This document shows, piece after piece, positions 1 through 9,409 of a DNA stretch of 64,000 nt; position 1 is the stretch's first letter, and every line of letters starts with the position of its first letter. Location of the stretch: the NCBI RefSeq assembly GCF_030815485.1, contig NZ_JAUSWV010000002.1, positions 930,001 to 994,000 of the forward strand, read 5' to 3'. This DNA is from Streptomyces rishiriensis (GTDB taxonomy: Bacteria; Actinomycetota; Actinomycetes; Streptomycetales; Streptomycetaceae). The notes beneath the pieces were generated by a model. It was not told where the DNA came from and searched no databases. It saw nothing but the letters and a program-made list of their open reading frames with translations. The position numbers were made by a program, and so were the translations under genes.

Positions 1-83
1 AGCGCCTCGATCCGGCCGAAGAGCTCCTCGACCTCGCGGTGATCGGTCATCAGCTCGTCGATCACGTTCCCACCATGACCCAT
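1..83 (-). CDS. Hemerythrin-domain protein, N-terminal fragment (runs off left edge)
   Basis: Reading the minus strand from an ATG at 83 gives about 27 residues that begin MGHGGNVIDELMTDHREVEE and then continue with the typical LFGRIE segment. This is the first helix of a hemerythrin/HHE cation-binding domain, in which the His of the DHREVE motif is an expected iron ligand. A GGAGG sits about 8 bases upstream of the ATG, supporting the start. The rest of the gene lies outside the window, so metal binding and function (oxygen or nitric-oxide sensing, iron handling) cannot be assessed. The fragment is short, but the motif is distinctive. Confidence 0.6.
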   Translation of the reverse strand, partial: MGHGGNVIDELMTDHREVEELFGRIEA

Positions 84-218
84 GTCCTACACCTCCAGCC
101 TGGACACGACGGCTCCGGACCGGAGCCGCCACGCCCCGAGTGCCCGCCACCGGGAGTTCGACACGAGCCCGTACGGGTGGGCCGCCCCCCGTCGGAGAGC
201 GACCGGCCGGCCGCGGCG

Positions 219-526
219 AACGAGGCCCGCTACCGGGCCCGGGCGCATACGGTGCTGCGCTCGTCGTACTACGGCAAGGACGGCGACCTGACCGGTTCCG
301 ACAAGGAGTCCCAGGAGGCGTCCATGCTCGCCCTGCGCCTGCTTCAGTCGGCGTTGGGGCACATGAACACTCCGCTCCTCCAGGACAACCTGAGGGGGGA
401 GAAGTGGCAGGAGCGGCTCACCGACGCCGACGGGCGGGCCCTGTCCCCGCTGTTCCGGACCCACCTGAACCCCTACGGCTGGTTCGAGCCGGACATGAAC
501 AGCCGCCTCGATCTGGACCTGTCCAT
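219..526 (+). pseudogene. Tn3-family transposase C-terminal remnant
   Basis: A plus-strand open stretch encodes about 100 residues resembling the extreme C-terminus of actinobacterial Tn3-family (DDE) transposases. Recognisable are EASMLALRLLQSAL, then RLTDADGRALSPLF, then THLNPYGWFEPDMNSRLDL, which follow the family's order. The catalytic core is absent. The similarity begins abruptly near 219 and stops near 526, after which the frame runs into unrelated residues. No terminal inverted repeats or resolvase are visible. I read it as a decayed relic left after transposon loss or rearrangement. The flanks (84-218 and 527-743) show nothing else I can support. Confidence 0.5.
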
Positions 527-743
527 CCGGACGACGACGTTACCCGGCCCCTCGTCCCGCAGGGAGAGACAGCCGCAGCCCCGGCATGACACCTCGGGCC
601 CTTGGCCTGGCCGGATCCCGAGGGGCCTCGGCCGCGTCCATGTGAAGCGAGCGCCACCCTCGCCGAGGCGTTTCGGGTGGTGCCGTCCGGGTGGTCAGTT
701 GTGGTGTTCGCGGGTGGGCATGTCGCCTCGCGTGGCCCGTCGT

Positions 744-1703
744 TCAGTCCGGTGTCTCGCCCGAGTCGGCGGGCTGCGAGTCGCTGGCCGGCGTGGACTG
801 ATCGATGTCGTCGTCGGTCGCGGCCCAGCTGGCCAGCAGGTTCAGGGCGTCCTGCGAGGGTGAGCGGGGCTCGGCGGTGTAGGTGAGGAGGAACTGGCTG
901 GGGCCGTCGGGGAGCGGGAAGGTCTCGAAAGGCAGGTCGAGGTCGCCGACGACCGGGTGGTGGAGGAGCTTCACGCCGGTGGTGTGCATCCGGACGTTGT
1001 GGGCCGCCCAGCGGCGACGGAATTCCGCGCTGCGGGTGGACAGCTCCCCGATCAGGTCCGTCAGCCGTCGGTCGTAGAGATCGCGGCCGGCCTCGGCGCG
1101 CAGCATGGCGACCGTGTCGCCCGCGACTTCGTCCCAGTGGCGGAAGAAATCGGTCGCGTGCGGGCTGAGAAAGACGAACCTGGCGTTGTTCGGCGGCCGT
1201 ACCGGGTCGGCGTAGACGGGGGAGAACAGGGCGCGCCCGAGGTGGTTGGCGGCCAGGATGTCCCCGCGTCCGCTGAGGATGAACGCGGGTGTGCCGCTCA
1301 TCGAGTCGAGGACGCGCTGCACCGTGGGCCGGACGCGCTGCTGGGCCGGGCGGCGGCGGGGCGGACGGGTCGTGCCGGCGCCACGCAGGAGGTCGAGCAG
1401 GTGGATGCGTTCGGCCTCGTCGAGCTGCAGTGCTTGCGCGATGCCCTCGATGACACTCTCGGAGACGCCCGTGGCATTGCCGCGCTCCAGCCGGGTGTAG
1501 TACTCGCTGGAGATGCCCGCGAGGAGGGCTACCTCCTCCCGGCGCAGCCCGGTGACGCGTCGGCGCTCTCCGCCGTAGAGCGGCAGTCCGGCCTGCTCCG
1601 GGGTGACCTTGGCCCGCCGCGTGCCGAGGAACTCCCGGATCTCCGCACGGAAATCATCGCGGATGTCGCGGCTTGTGCCGTTGGGGTCGTCTCTGCCTGC
1701 CAT
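744..1703 (-). CDS. XRE-family regulator with MmyB-like ligand-binding domain
   Basis: A 319-residue regulator. The N-terminal third holds a helix-turn-helix with the motif LRREEVALLAGIS followed by YYTRLERG, typical of the MmyB-like XRE group. The C-terminal two-thirds is the associated ligand-binding (MLTR-type) domain, with PTVQRVLDSM and the DFFRHWDEVAGDTVAMLR region. The start is set at ATG 1703; GTG 1709 is an alternative. It is divergent from the SDR gene at 1949. In streptomycetes this regulator class very often sits head-to-head with the oxidoreductase it controls, so control of the SDR and perhaps the following redox genes is inferred. The C-terminal tail after residue 300 is low in complexity. 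Confidence 0.9.
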   Translation of the reverse strand: MAGRDDPNGTSRDIRDDFRAEIREFLGTRRAKVTPEQAGLPLYGGERRRVTGLRREEVALLAGISSEYYTRLERGNATGVSESVIEGIAQALQLDEAERIHLLDLLRGAGTTRPPRRRPAQQRVRPTVQRVLDSMSGTPAFILSGRGDILAANHLGRALFSPVYADPVRPPNNARFVFLSPHATDFFRHWDEVAGDTVAMLRAEAGRDLYDRRLTDLIGELSTRSAEFRRRWAAHNVRMHTTGVKLLHHPVVGDLDLPFETFPLPDGPSQFLLTYTAEPRSPSQDALNLLASWAATDDDIDQSTPASDSQPADSGETPD

Positions 1704-1799
1704 GCGCTTCACTCTACGAGCGCATCCGCCGGGTTGGGGGTCCCTGTCAGTGACCCCCTCATCAGGGACTCCCACCCTCACGTGACAGCCGCTTCTGTT

Positions 1800-1813
1800 G
1801 GTGGTGCACCACC
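1800..1813. promoter_or_regulatory. Palindrome GGTGGTGCACCACC, candidate operator
   Basis: A perfect 14-base palindrome lies in the 245-base region between the divergent XRE regulator (start 1703) and SDR gene (start 1949). A looser TCCCTG/CAGGGA inverted repeat sits at 1741-1768. Position and symmetry suit a binding site for the adjacent regulator. No experimental consensus is known to me for this protein. Confidence 0.35.
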
Positions 1814-1948
1814 CACGGCGGTGTGAACCGTCCGGACCGGCGGTGCTCGTGCCGCCGGGCCCAGCCCCTCTGCGGCGCCGTATGCGCCGCATGCATCACC
1901 CCCGCACACAGCGGGTGCCGGAGCACGGCGCCTGAGAGGAAACTCCCC

Positions 1949-2794
1949 ATGAGCAAGGTCATTGTCGTCACCGGTGCCGGACGCGGTCTGGGCACGGACA
2001 TCGCCCGCGAGGCCCTCGCCGCCGGCCACCAGGTCGTCGCCACCGGCCGCCGCCCCGAAGAGGTGGAGAAGACCCTGGGCGGGCCGCAGGACGATCTGCT
2101 GGTCACCAGGCTCGACGTCACCATCCTGGAGGACGCCGAGGCCGCCGCGCAGGCAACTGTCGACCGCTTCGGCCGCATCGACGTCCTGATCAACAACGCC
2201 GGGAACCTCTTCACCGGCTACTTCGAGGAGATCTCGCCCGCGCAGATGCGCCGGCAGTTCGAGACCAACCTCTTCGGCCCGATGAACGTCACCCGCGCCG
2301 TCCTGCCGATCATGCGCAAGCAGCGCGCAGGCCACGTCATCACCATCACCTCGACCGCCGGGCTGGTCGGCATGGAGTTCACCTCCGCCTATGCCGCCTC
2401 GAAGTTCGCGGAAGAGGGCTGGATGGAGTCCCTGCGCTACGACGTCGAGCCGTACGACATCCACACCACGATCGTGGAGCCCGGCTACTTCCGCACCGAA
2501 CTCCTCGTGGACGGCTCTGTTAACTGGCCCGAGCTGTCCATCGACGACTATGCCCCGCGCACCGCACCCCGGATCGAGGGCATGAAGAGCATGAACGGCA
2601 AGCAGCCCGGCGACCCCGCCAAGCTCGCCCGCGCCCTGCTCACCATCGCCCAGCAGGAGAAGCCGCCGCTGCGCTTCGTCGCCGGTGCGGACGCCATCGA
2701 GGCCGCCGAGGCCAAGGCCACGGAGCTCCTCGCCCAGGCCGAGGCATCCCGCGAACTGGGCGGCGCCCTGGCCTACGACAACGCCCACGCCTGA
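1949..2794 (+). CDS. Short-chain dehydrogenase/reductase
   Basis: A 281-residue classical SDR. The NAD(P)-binding motif TGAGRGLG is at residues 8-15, NNAG at 82-85, a catalytic Ser in the ITSTAG strand near 135, and YAASK at 148-152 (Tyr148, Lys152). It is expected to oxidise or reduce a carbonyl/alcohol substrate in the cytoplasm; the substrate cannot be told. ATG 1949 is chosen because AGAGGA lies about 9 bases upstream and the Rossmann fold begins immediately after the start. It is divergent from the XRE-type regulator and followed 75 bases later by a deazaflavin-type reductase. Confidence 0.92.
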   Translation: MSKVIVVTGAGRGLGTDIAREALAAGHQVVATGRRPEEVEKTLGGPQDDLLVTRLDVTILEDAEAAAQATVDRFGRIDVLINNAGNLFTGYFEEISPAQMRRQFETNLFGPMNVTRAVLPIMRKQRAGHVITITSTAGLVGMEFTSAYAASKFAEEGWMESLRYDVEPYDIHTTIVEPGYFRTELLVDGSVNWPELSIDDYAPRTAPRIEGMKSMNGKQPGDPAKLARALLTIAQQEKPPLRFVAGADAIEAAEAKATELLAQAEASRELGGALAYDNAHA

Positions 2795-2869
2795 GCACCA
2801 CGCCCCGCACCCCGGCCAGGACGGAAAAGCGCGCCAGGTGCGCGTTTCGACAGCACGGAGAGAGTCGAC

Positions 2870-3352
2870 ATGCCCCTCAAAGGCGAGTACGAGCCGAGCA
2901 AGGCGCAGTTTGTACGTGACCAGGTGGAGCTGTACGAAAGCTCCGGCGGTACACAGGGAACGACGCTGAGTGTCCTGGTCGCACGGGAGGAAGACGAGAG
3001 GCTCCGGGACCTGCCCGTCGTCATCCTGACCACTCTGGGCGCGAAGAGCGGCAGGATCCGCAAGACCCCGGTCATGCGGGTGGAGCACGACGGCGTCTAC
3101 GCCGTGGTCGCCTCCATGGCAGGAGCCCCCAAGCACCCGGTCTGGTACCACAACGCGGTGGCCGACCCCCGGGTCGAGCTTCAGGACGGCCCGGTGCGCC
3201 AGGACATGCTGGCACGCGAGGTGACCGGGGACGAGAAGGCACTGTGGTGGGCCCGAGCCGTCGAAGCGTTCCCCGGCTACGCCGAGTACCAGAAGAACAC
3301 GGACCGTGAGATCCCCGTTCTCGTTCTGGAGTCGGCGGCCCACGAGCACTGA
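2870..3352 (+). CDS. Nitroreductase/deazaflavin (F420)-dependent oxidoreductase, Ddn family
   Basis: A 160-residue protein of the split-barrel Ddn/nitroreductase family. Diagnostic segments are [18 protein letters not shown] near residues 45-65, then [18 protein letters not shown] and ADPRVELQ. Relatives use reduced coenzyme F420 to reduce quinones or nitro compounds, which fits an actinomycete host. ATG 2870 is preceded by an AGAGAG-type ribosome site. It forms a same-strand series with the SDR upstream and the aldo/keto reductase downstream. The substrate is unknown. Confidence 0.88.
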   Translation: MPLKGEYEPSKAQFVRDQVELYESSGGTQGTTLSVLVAREEDERLRDLPVVILTTLGAKSGRIRKTPVMRVEHDGVYAVVASMAGAPKHPVWYHNAVADPRVELQDGPVRQDMLAREVTGDEKALWWARAVEAFPGYAEYQKNTDREIPVLVLESAAHEH

Positions 3353-3438
3353 CCCGGCGCAGCCGGTTCGGCCCGCGGGTTCCGCCGCAGCCTGGCCCTG
3401 GCAACGCCGAGGTCGGACCACCCCACCTGACAGCGGCC

Positions 3439-3480
3439 AGCTCCCAGCTCCCAGATCCCAGGTCCCAGGTCCCAGGTCCC
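3439..3480. repeat. Six tandem copies of a 7-base unit (AGNTCCC)
   Basis: Two AGCTCCC, one AGATCCC and three AGGTCCC units run head to tail in the 411-base gap between the Ddn-type gene and the aldo/keto reductase. No gene can be supported in this gap. A plus-strand open stretch from about 3487 has some protein-like character but no recognisable family. Confidence 0.8.
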
Positions 3481-3763
3481 AGCCCCATGGTCGGCCGCCC
3501 GGCCGACTGGACGAAGCACTTCGCGGACGACCGCGGCATCGATGCCCTCGGCAGCCCGACCTATGACGACACCCACCCAAGCACCATGCCCGGCCGAGGC
3601 CGAAGGCCGCCGCCGGGTGCACCTTCCGCGCTGCCCCCCTACTCGGGCAACGGCGCCCGCGCCGCCAGCGCGCCGATCACCCCGGCACGGCCCGCCGACG
3701 GATGGCGCCCCACTGCTCACGACCACCGGCCGGCCTGACGGCCGTCACGACAAGGAGTACCTG

Positions 3764-4744
<981 letters not shown>

Positions 4745-4834
4745 TCCGACGCCCCCGCGACGTACTGACCCGTCCCACCCGACCAACCCGCACCGCTCAC
4801 CCATTTCACTGATCATTGAAGAGGTTCTCTCACC

Positions 4835-5374
4835 ATGTCCAAGGTTCTCCTTGTCGTAGGCCACCCCGACCTGTCCCGGTCGAAGGCCAACAAGGCCCTG
4901 GTGGACGCCGTCCGCGAGCTGGCCCATGTCACCGTGCACGACCTCTACGCCACCTACCCCGACTTCCAGATCGACATCGACGCCGAGCAGGCCCTGCTGG
5001 CCGACCACGACGTGGTCGTCTTCCAGCACCCGGTGTTCTGGTACAACACCACCCCTCTGCTCAAGCAGTGGCAGGACAAGGTCTTCACCCTCGGCTGGGC
5101 CTTCACCATGGACGGCTCTCCCTCCAGGCTCGCCGGCAAGAAGGCCGTCGTCGCCGTCACCGCCGGCGTCCCCGCCGAGCACTACACCCCCGAAGGCGCG
5201 AACAAGACCACCCTGGAGACGCTCCTCAGCAACTGGCACGCCACCCTGCGGCTGTGCCAGTTCGACATCCAGCCGATGGTCAAGCTGTACGGCACCGCCT
5301 TCGGCCTCTCCGACGATGACCTGAACACAGCCGCCAAGCAGTACAACGAACTGCTCGCGTCCTTCGCCGCCTGA
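4835..5374 (+). CDS. NAD(P)H-dependent oxidoreductase, flavodoxin-fold (KefF/NQO type)
   Basis: A 179-residue protein of the flavodoxin_2 family. It opens with VLLVVGHPDLSRSKANKAL and contains FQHPVFWYNTTPLLKQWQD, the FMN/FAD- and quinone-site signature of KefF/MdaB-like quinone reductases. It likely carries out two-electron reduction of quinones with NAD(P)H. ATG 4835 follows a GAAGAGG ribosome site. It is the last member of the left-end redox set. The 451-base gap that follows (5375-5825) shows no supportable gene; a minus-strand open stretch at 5383-5679 is not recognisable. Confidence 0.9.
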   Translation: MSKVLLVVGHPDLSRSKANKALVDAVRELAHVTVHDLYATYPDFQIDIDAEQALLADHDVVVFQHPVFWYNTTPLLKQWQDKVFTLGWAFTMDGSPSRLAGKKAVVAVTAGVPAEHYTPEGANKTTLETLLSNWHATLRLCQFDIQPMVKLYGTAFGLSDDDLNTAAKQYNELLASFAA

Positions 5375-5825
5375 CCGCACGCTCACAACCACTTCGCCGT
5401 AGCTTCGGGGAACAGGGCCGGGTCGAGGGGTTCGGACCGGCCGGCCTTGAGGCGGCGGGAACCGGAGCGCTGAGAGCGGCCCTCCGCCCGCCGGTCGCAA
5501 GAGAACCCGTACAGCCGTCCGGCTGTCCGCACGGGCGTCCATCGATCATCGCTTTCGAGCGCGAGCCCGGATGACGGCTCCTCTCGCGTGACCTTCACGA
5601 CCGCAAGGTCGATACTGGCGGAGTGGAGGCTGGGGCCATGGCGCACAGGAACACCCGACATCGGTGGACAAGCCGTCATTCATGTCACCCTTCGGCCGGC
5701 GTCGGCACCGCCGGAAGGCTGCCCCTCACCGCCGGGCGCCGCCACGATCGACCACTCGTCTTTCTGGCCCTGACCTGGGAAGACACAGGCTACAGGCCCG
5801 TCTGCCCACTCCCTGGGAGGTACCG

Positions 5826-6818
5826 ATGAAGATGTTGATCAACGTTGCGGAGACCGTGGTCGCGGACGCGCTGCGTGGAATGGCGGTCGCCCACCCCGAG
5901 CTGGCCGTGGACGTCGAGAACCGGGTGGTCGTGCGGCGGGACGCTCCGGTGGCGGGCAAGGTGGCGCTGGTGTCCGGTGGCGGCTCGGGGCACGAACCGC
6001 TGCACGGCGGGTTCGTCGGACCCGGAATGCTCTCGGCGGCCTGCCCGGGCGAGGTGTTCACCTCGCCGGTGCCGGATCAGATGGTGCGGGCCGCGGCGGC
6101 CGTCGACAGCGGGGCGGGCGTGCTGTTCATCGTCAAGAACTACACGGGCGACGTCCTCAACTTCGACATGGCGGCCGAGTTGGCCGAGGACGAGGGCATC
6201 CAGATCGCGAAAGTGCTGGTCGACGACGACGTCGCCGTGACCGACAGCCTTTACACGGCCGGGCGGCGCGGCACGGGCGCGACCCTGTTCGTGGAGAAGA
6301 TCGCGGGGGCGGCGGCGGAGGAGGGGCAGTCGCTGGAGCGGGTCGAGGCGCTCGCTCGGCAGGTGAACGAGAACGCGCGCAGCTTCGGTGTGGCGCTCAG
6401 CGCGTGCACCACTCCGGCCAAGGGCAGCCCTACCTTCGATCTGCCGGCCGGTGAGCTGGAACTGGGCGTCGGCATCCACGGGGAGCCCGGGCGGGAGCGG
6501 CGGGCGATGATGACCTCCGGTGAGATCGCCGACTTCGCGATCAACGCGATCCTCGACGACATGACGCCCCGCAATCCTGTCCTGCTCCTGGTCAACGGCA
6601 TGGGCGCGACACCCCTGCTGGAGCTGTACGGCTTCAACGCCGAGGTCCATCGCGTGCTGGCCCAGCGCGGGGTGGCGGTCGCCCGTACGCTCGTGGGCAA
6701 CTACGTGACGTCCCTCGACATGGCCGGCGCCTCGGTGACCCTGTGCCAGGTGGACGAGGAGCTGCTGCGGCTGTGGGACGCGCCGGTGCGGACCGCCGGG
6801 CTGCGCTGGGGCGTCTGA
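5826..6818 (+). CDS. dhaK: Dihydroxyacetone kinase subunit DhaK
   Basis: A 330-residue DhaK-type kinase subunit. The Gly-rich SGGGSGHEPLHGGFVG motif is at residues 50-65, and the His that covalently holds dihydroxyacetone is predicted at 218 in GVGIHGEPG. The subunit binds the substrate while DhaL supplies phosphate from its tightly bound ADP/ATP, giving dihydroxyacetone phosphate in the cytoplasm. ATG 5826 follows GGGAGG. It is the first gene of a dhaK-dhaL-dhaM operon, with short gaps to the next genes. Confidence 0.96.
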   Translation: MKMLINVAETVVADALRGMAVAHPELAVDVENRVVVRRDAPVAGKVALVSGGGSGHEPLHGGFVGPGMLSAACPGEVFTSPVPDQMVRAAAAVDSGAGVLFIVKNYTGDVLNFDMAAELAEDEGIQIAKVLVDDDVAVTDSLYTAGRRGTGATLFVEKIAGAAAEEGQSLERVEALARQVNENARSFGVALSACTTPAKGSPTFDLPAGELELGVGIHGEPGRERRAMMTSGEIADFAINAILDDMTPRNPVLLLVNGMGATPLLELYGFNAEVHRVLAQRGVAVARTLVGNYVTSLDMAGASVTLCQVDEELLRLWDAPVRTAGLRWGV

Positions 6819-6877
6819 GGCGGAAACGAGGACAGGGACAGGGCGCTCCGACCGTACCGACCATGCAAGGAGATCCA

Positions 6878-7489
6878 GTGCTCGACGCCGACTTCTTCCG
6901 CCGTTGGATGACCGCGACCGCCTCGTCCGTCGACCGCGAGGCGGACCGGCTCACGGCCCTCGACTCGCCCATCGGGGACGCGGATCACGGCAGCAACCTC
7001 CGCCGTGGCTTCACCGCGGTGAGCGCCGCCCTGGAGAAGGAGGCGCCCGAGACACCGGGCGCCGTCCTGGTACTCGCGGGACGCCAGTTGATCTCGACGG
7101 TCGGCGGGGCCTCGGGGCCCCTGTACGGCACGCTGCTGCGCCGGACCGGGAAGGCGCTCGGGGACGCGGCCGAGGTGGACGAGGAGGGGTTCGCCGAGGC
7201 GCTGCGCGCCGGGGTGGACGCGGTGATGCAGCTCGGCGGTGCCGCCCCCGGCGACAAGACCATGATCGACGCGCTGGTGCCGGCCGTCGACGCGCTCCCC
7301 GACGGCTTCGGCGCCGCCCGGGCCGCCGCCGAGCAGGGCGCCGAGGCGACGACTCCGCTACAGGCCCGCAAGGGCCGGGCCAGTTATCTCGGCGAACGCA
7401 GCATCGGTCACCAGGATCCGGGCGCCACCTCGGCGGCACTGCTCATCGCCGCGCTCGCCGACGCCGGCGCCGAAGCGGGCGGGGAGTGA
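6878..7489 (+). CDS. dhaL: Dihydroxyacetone kinase subunit DhaL (ADP-binding)
   Basis: A 203-residue DhaL. The nucleotide/Mg-binding aspartates lie in DSPIGDADHGSN at residues 29-40, and the ISTVGGASGPLYG and AAPGDKTMIDAL motifs follow, as in the family. GTG 6878 is used as start because AAGGAG sits 5 bases upstream. In PTS-linked systems its ADP is rephosphorylated by DhaM. It lies 59 bases after dhaK and 7 bases before dhaM. Confidence 0.95.
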   Translation: MLDADFFRRWMTATASSVDREADRLTALDSPIGDADHGSNLRRGFTAVSAALEKEAPETPGAVLVLAGRQLISTVGGASGPLYGTLLRRTGKALGDAAEVDEEGFAEALRAGVDAVMQLGGAAPGDKTMIDALVPAVDALPDGFGAARAAAEQGAEATTPLQARKGRASYLGERSIGHQDPGATSAALLIAALADAGAEAGGE

Positions 7490-7496
7490 GGCACCG

Positions 7497-7907
7497 ATGA
7501 GCGACGGGAAACTGGTGGGCATCGTGCTGGTGTCGCACAGCGCGGAGGTCGCGTCGGCGGTGGCCGAGCTGGCGCTGGGCCTGGTGGGCGGCGGTCCGGC
7601 GGTGCCGGTCGCCGCGGCGGGCGGTACGGCGGGCGGCGGGCTGGGCACGAGCGCCGAGCTGGTCGTCGCCGCTGCCGCCTCCGTGGACCGGGGCGCGGGT
7701 GTCGCGGTCCTCACCGATCTGGGCAGCGCCGTCCTCACGGTCAAGGCACTGCTCGCGGAGGGCGACGAACTGCCCGCTAACGCACGGCTGGTGGACGCTC
7801 CGTTCGTCGAGGGCGCGGTGGCCGCGGTGGTGACGGCGGCGACCGGTGCCGACCTGGACGCGGTGCAGGCTGCCGCCACGGAGGCCTACGGCTACCGCAA
7901 GGTGTGA
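7497..7907 (+). CDS. dhaM: PTS-dependent dihydroxyacetone kinase phosphotransferase subunit DhaM
   Basis: A 136-residue protein comprising only the EIIA(Man)-like domain of DhaM. The phosphorylatable His is predicted at residue 14 in GIVLVSHSAEVA, and the GTSAELV and LTDLGSAVLTVKALL segments follow. It passes phosphate from PEP via EI and HPr to the ADP on DhaL. The HPr-like and EI-like domains found fused in the E. coli protein are absent, so general PTS proteins would be needed. The ATG is 7 bases after dhaL. Confidence 0.93.
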   Translation: MSDGKLVGIVLVSHSAEVASAVAELALGLVGGGPAVPVAAAGGTAGGGLGTSAELVVAAAASVDRGAGVAVLTDLGSAVLTVKALLAEGDELPANARLVDAPFVEGAVAAVVTAATGADLDAVQAAATEAYGYRKV

Positions 7908-7937
7908 GCGGCTCGGCCCAGCCGTCCCGCCCGTCAC

Positions 7938-9020
7938 CTACGCGCCCTCCTCGCCCCCTCCGATTCCCTCGGACCCTCCGTCTCCTTCGGCCTCTCCCTC
8001 TCCTTCGTCCCCTTCGCCGCCTTCGTCTCCGTCGGCCGTCCCGGCGTCCGGGTCATCCTGCGCCTGCGCGTCGGCCGTGTCGTCCGACGACGCTTCCCGA
8101 GCCTCGCCCTCCTCGGCCGCCGGCCTCTCCTGGCCCGTCGGCTCTTCGGCGAGGCTCCCGCCGTCCCCCTCGGCGGCTGGGCGGCCTTCGCTTCCGGCCC
8201 CCGTGCGCCGTGCCCGTGCCGCGCCGCCTTCGCCCTGCGGCAGTTCCGCGAGGCCGCCCGGCGCCCACTCGTCCGCTTCCTCCTCCGCTTCCTCCTCCGG
8301 CGGGCGGGGCTGTCCCGTCGTGCCGCGCACGAAGAGCCGCGCCAGCCGCTCCCCCGTCTCCACCGCCGAGGCATGGCTCTCGATGGGCGTCGCCCGGGAG
8401 TGCTTGAAGACGATGTACGTGACGCCGAAGGGGGTGCCGCCGCCCCGCGGGTCGGCACGGATGCCGAGGGCCTTGGCGGTGGCGTAGGACGCCTCACCGA
8501 TGATCCCGCTCGGTCCCGTGTCGCCGACGACCGCGTACTGCACGCGGCCCTGATAGACGACGGCCGCGACCGACCCGCCGCCCACCCCGTGGTCGCGGTG
8601 GTCCCAGATGCCGCTGACCCCCGGCACCACGATGTAGGGCAGGGTCTCGGCGCTCAGGTTGCGGCCGTCGGACTGCTGATAGGCCGTCGCGTCGGAGAAC
8701 AGCGGGTCGGTGCGGCTGTTGCACTCCGGGCCGGGGCGGCCGTCGCAGTCGATGTCCATGTCGGCCGTCCAGAACACCGCCTCGTCGGTGCCGCAGACCG
8801 GGATCGTGGCCGGCGCGCCGTCGTCGGGGCGGTAGCGGCCGCGCGAGACGGGTGTGCAGTCGCGGATCCGGGCCAGCAGGTCGGCGGCGCGGACGGAGCC
8901 TTCTTGCCGGGGCGCCGACGCCCCGAGGGCGCCCGCGGACGGGTGCGGGGCGGCGGGTGAGGTGGTCGGGGCCAGCAGGGCAAGGCCGGCCGCGGCCAGC
9001 GTCAGCGACTGGACGCGCAC
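7938..9020 (-). CDS. Secreted GH75 chitosanase with acidic C-terminal tail
   Basis: A 360-residue secreted protein. GTG 9020 starts a signal peptide (hydrophobic LTLAAAGLALLAP, cleavage near residue 24) and follows GAGAGGG. Residues about 45-232 match GH75 chitosanases: VCGTDEAVFWTADMDIDCDG, LPYIVVPG, and VVGDTGPSGIIGEAS. Asp167 and Glu176 sit at the spacing expected for the catalytic acid pair. It would hydrolyse chitosan outside the cell. Residues 233-360 are an unusual tail of Glu, Asp, Gly and Ala, not part of the fold. It converges on dhaM. Two palindromes lie upstream (9240-9268 and 9365-9380). Confidence 0.88.
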   Translation of the reverse strand: MRVQSLTLAAAGLALLAPTTSPAAPHPSAGALGASAPRQEGSVRAADLLARIRDCTPVSRGRYRPDDGAPATIPVCGTDEAVFWTADMDIDCDGRPGPECNSRTDPLFSDATAYQQSDGRNLSAETLPYIVVPGVSGIWDHRDHGVGGGSVAAVVYQGRVQYAVVGDTGPSGIIGEASYATAKALGIRADPRGGGTPFGVTYIVFKHSRATPIESHASAVETGERLARLFVRGTTGQPRPPEEEAEEEADEWAPGGLAELPQGEGGAARARRTGAGSEGRPAAEGDGGSLAEEPTGQERPAAEEGEAREASSDDTADAQAQDDPDAGTADGDEGGEGDEGEGEAEGDGGSEGIGGGEEGA

Positions 9021-9239
9021 GATACGGACCCTCTCGTAGGGGCATGGACGGACACTCGGAACAATGTGGTGTCCATCACGCCTCGGGGCCACCCCGATGG
9101 GGCCGTACGGAGCAGGAGGAGCATCCTCGTGGGGCCCGACGGTGCGACAGAGGGCCGGGGCCCGGACGCCGTTCGGCTCCGGACCCCTGGTCCCTGTGCG
9201 GCGCGGGATCAGCGACGACAGCGGCCCGCGCCACCGGCG

Positions 9240-9268
9240 TGAACTCATGAGCGCTCAGGGTGAGTTCA
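9240..9268. promoter_or_regulatory. Nested palindromes upstream of chitosanase
   Basis: TGAACTCA at 9240-9247 pairs perfectly with TGAGTTCA at 9261-9268. Between them is the perfect palindrome TGAGCGCTCA at 9248-9257. The inner core resembles the GAGCGCTC core of LacI-type operators in streptomycetes (compare the CebR-type box at 57472). It lies 220 bases upstream of the chitosanase start and 142 bases upstream of the FN3 gene, in the region between these divergent genes. Confidence 0.45.
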
Positions 9269-9364
9269 GCCGTGAGGAACTTCAGCATACGTAACCCCCG
9301 CAAGCGGTCGCCGACGGCGGCCCCGCGGTTCCGCCCTCTTGATGTGTGCGCGCCACCACGCCAT

Positions 9365-9380
9365 ATTGGTCCGGACCATT
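9365..9380. promoter_or_regulatory. DasR-like palindrome containing TGGTCCGGACCA
   Basis: ATTGGTCCGGACCATT has the architecture of the DasR responsive element (consensus core TGGTCTAGACCA), with CG replacing the central TA. It ends 30 bases before the GTG of the FN3 gene and lies in the chitosanase/FN3 intergenic region. DasR governs chitin and aminosugar use, so the context is apt, but the central difference keeps confidence moderate. Confidence 0.4.
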
Positions 9381-9409
9381 GCCGCCGTGCCGGGCCGGGA
9401 GGCGAAGCC

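Noticed and set aside
1778..3622. Long open frame on the minus strand across the SDR and Ddn genes
   Set aside because: Low-complexity translation with no motifs; the plus-strand SDR has full catalytic motifs.
5383..5679. 98-residue protein on the minus strand
   Set aside because: No recognisable family, no ribosome site, and composition unlike neighbours.
7909..7924. Terminator between dhaM and chitosanase (CGGCT/AGCCG)
   Set aside because: Only a five-base stem; it is within what is expected by chance in GC-rich DNA.
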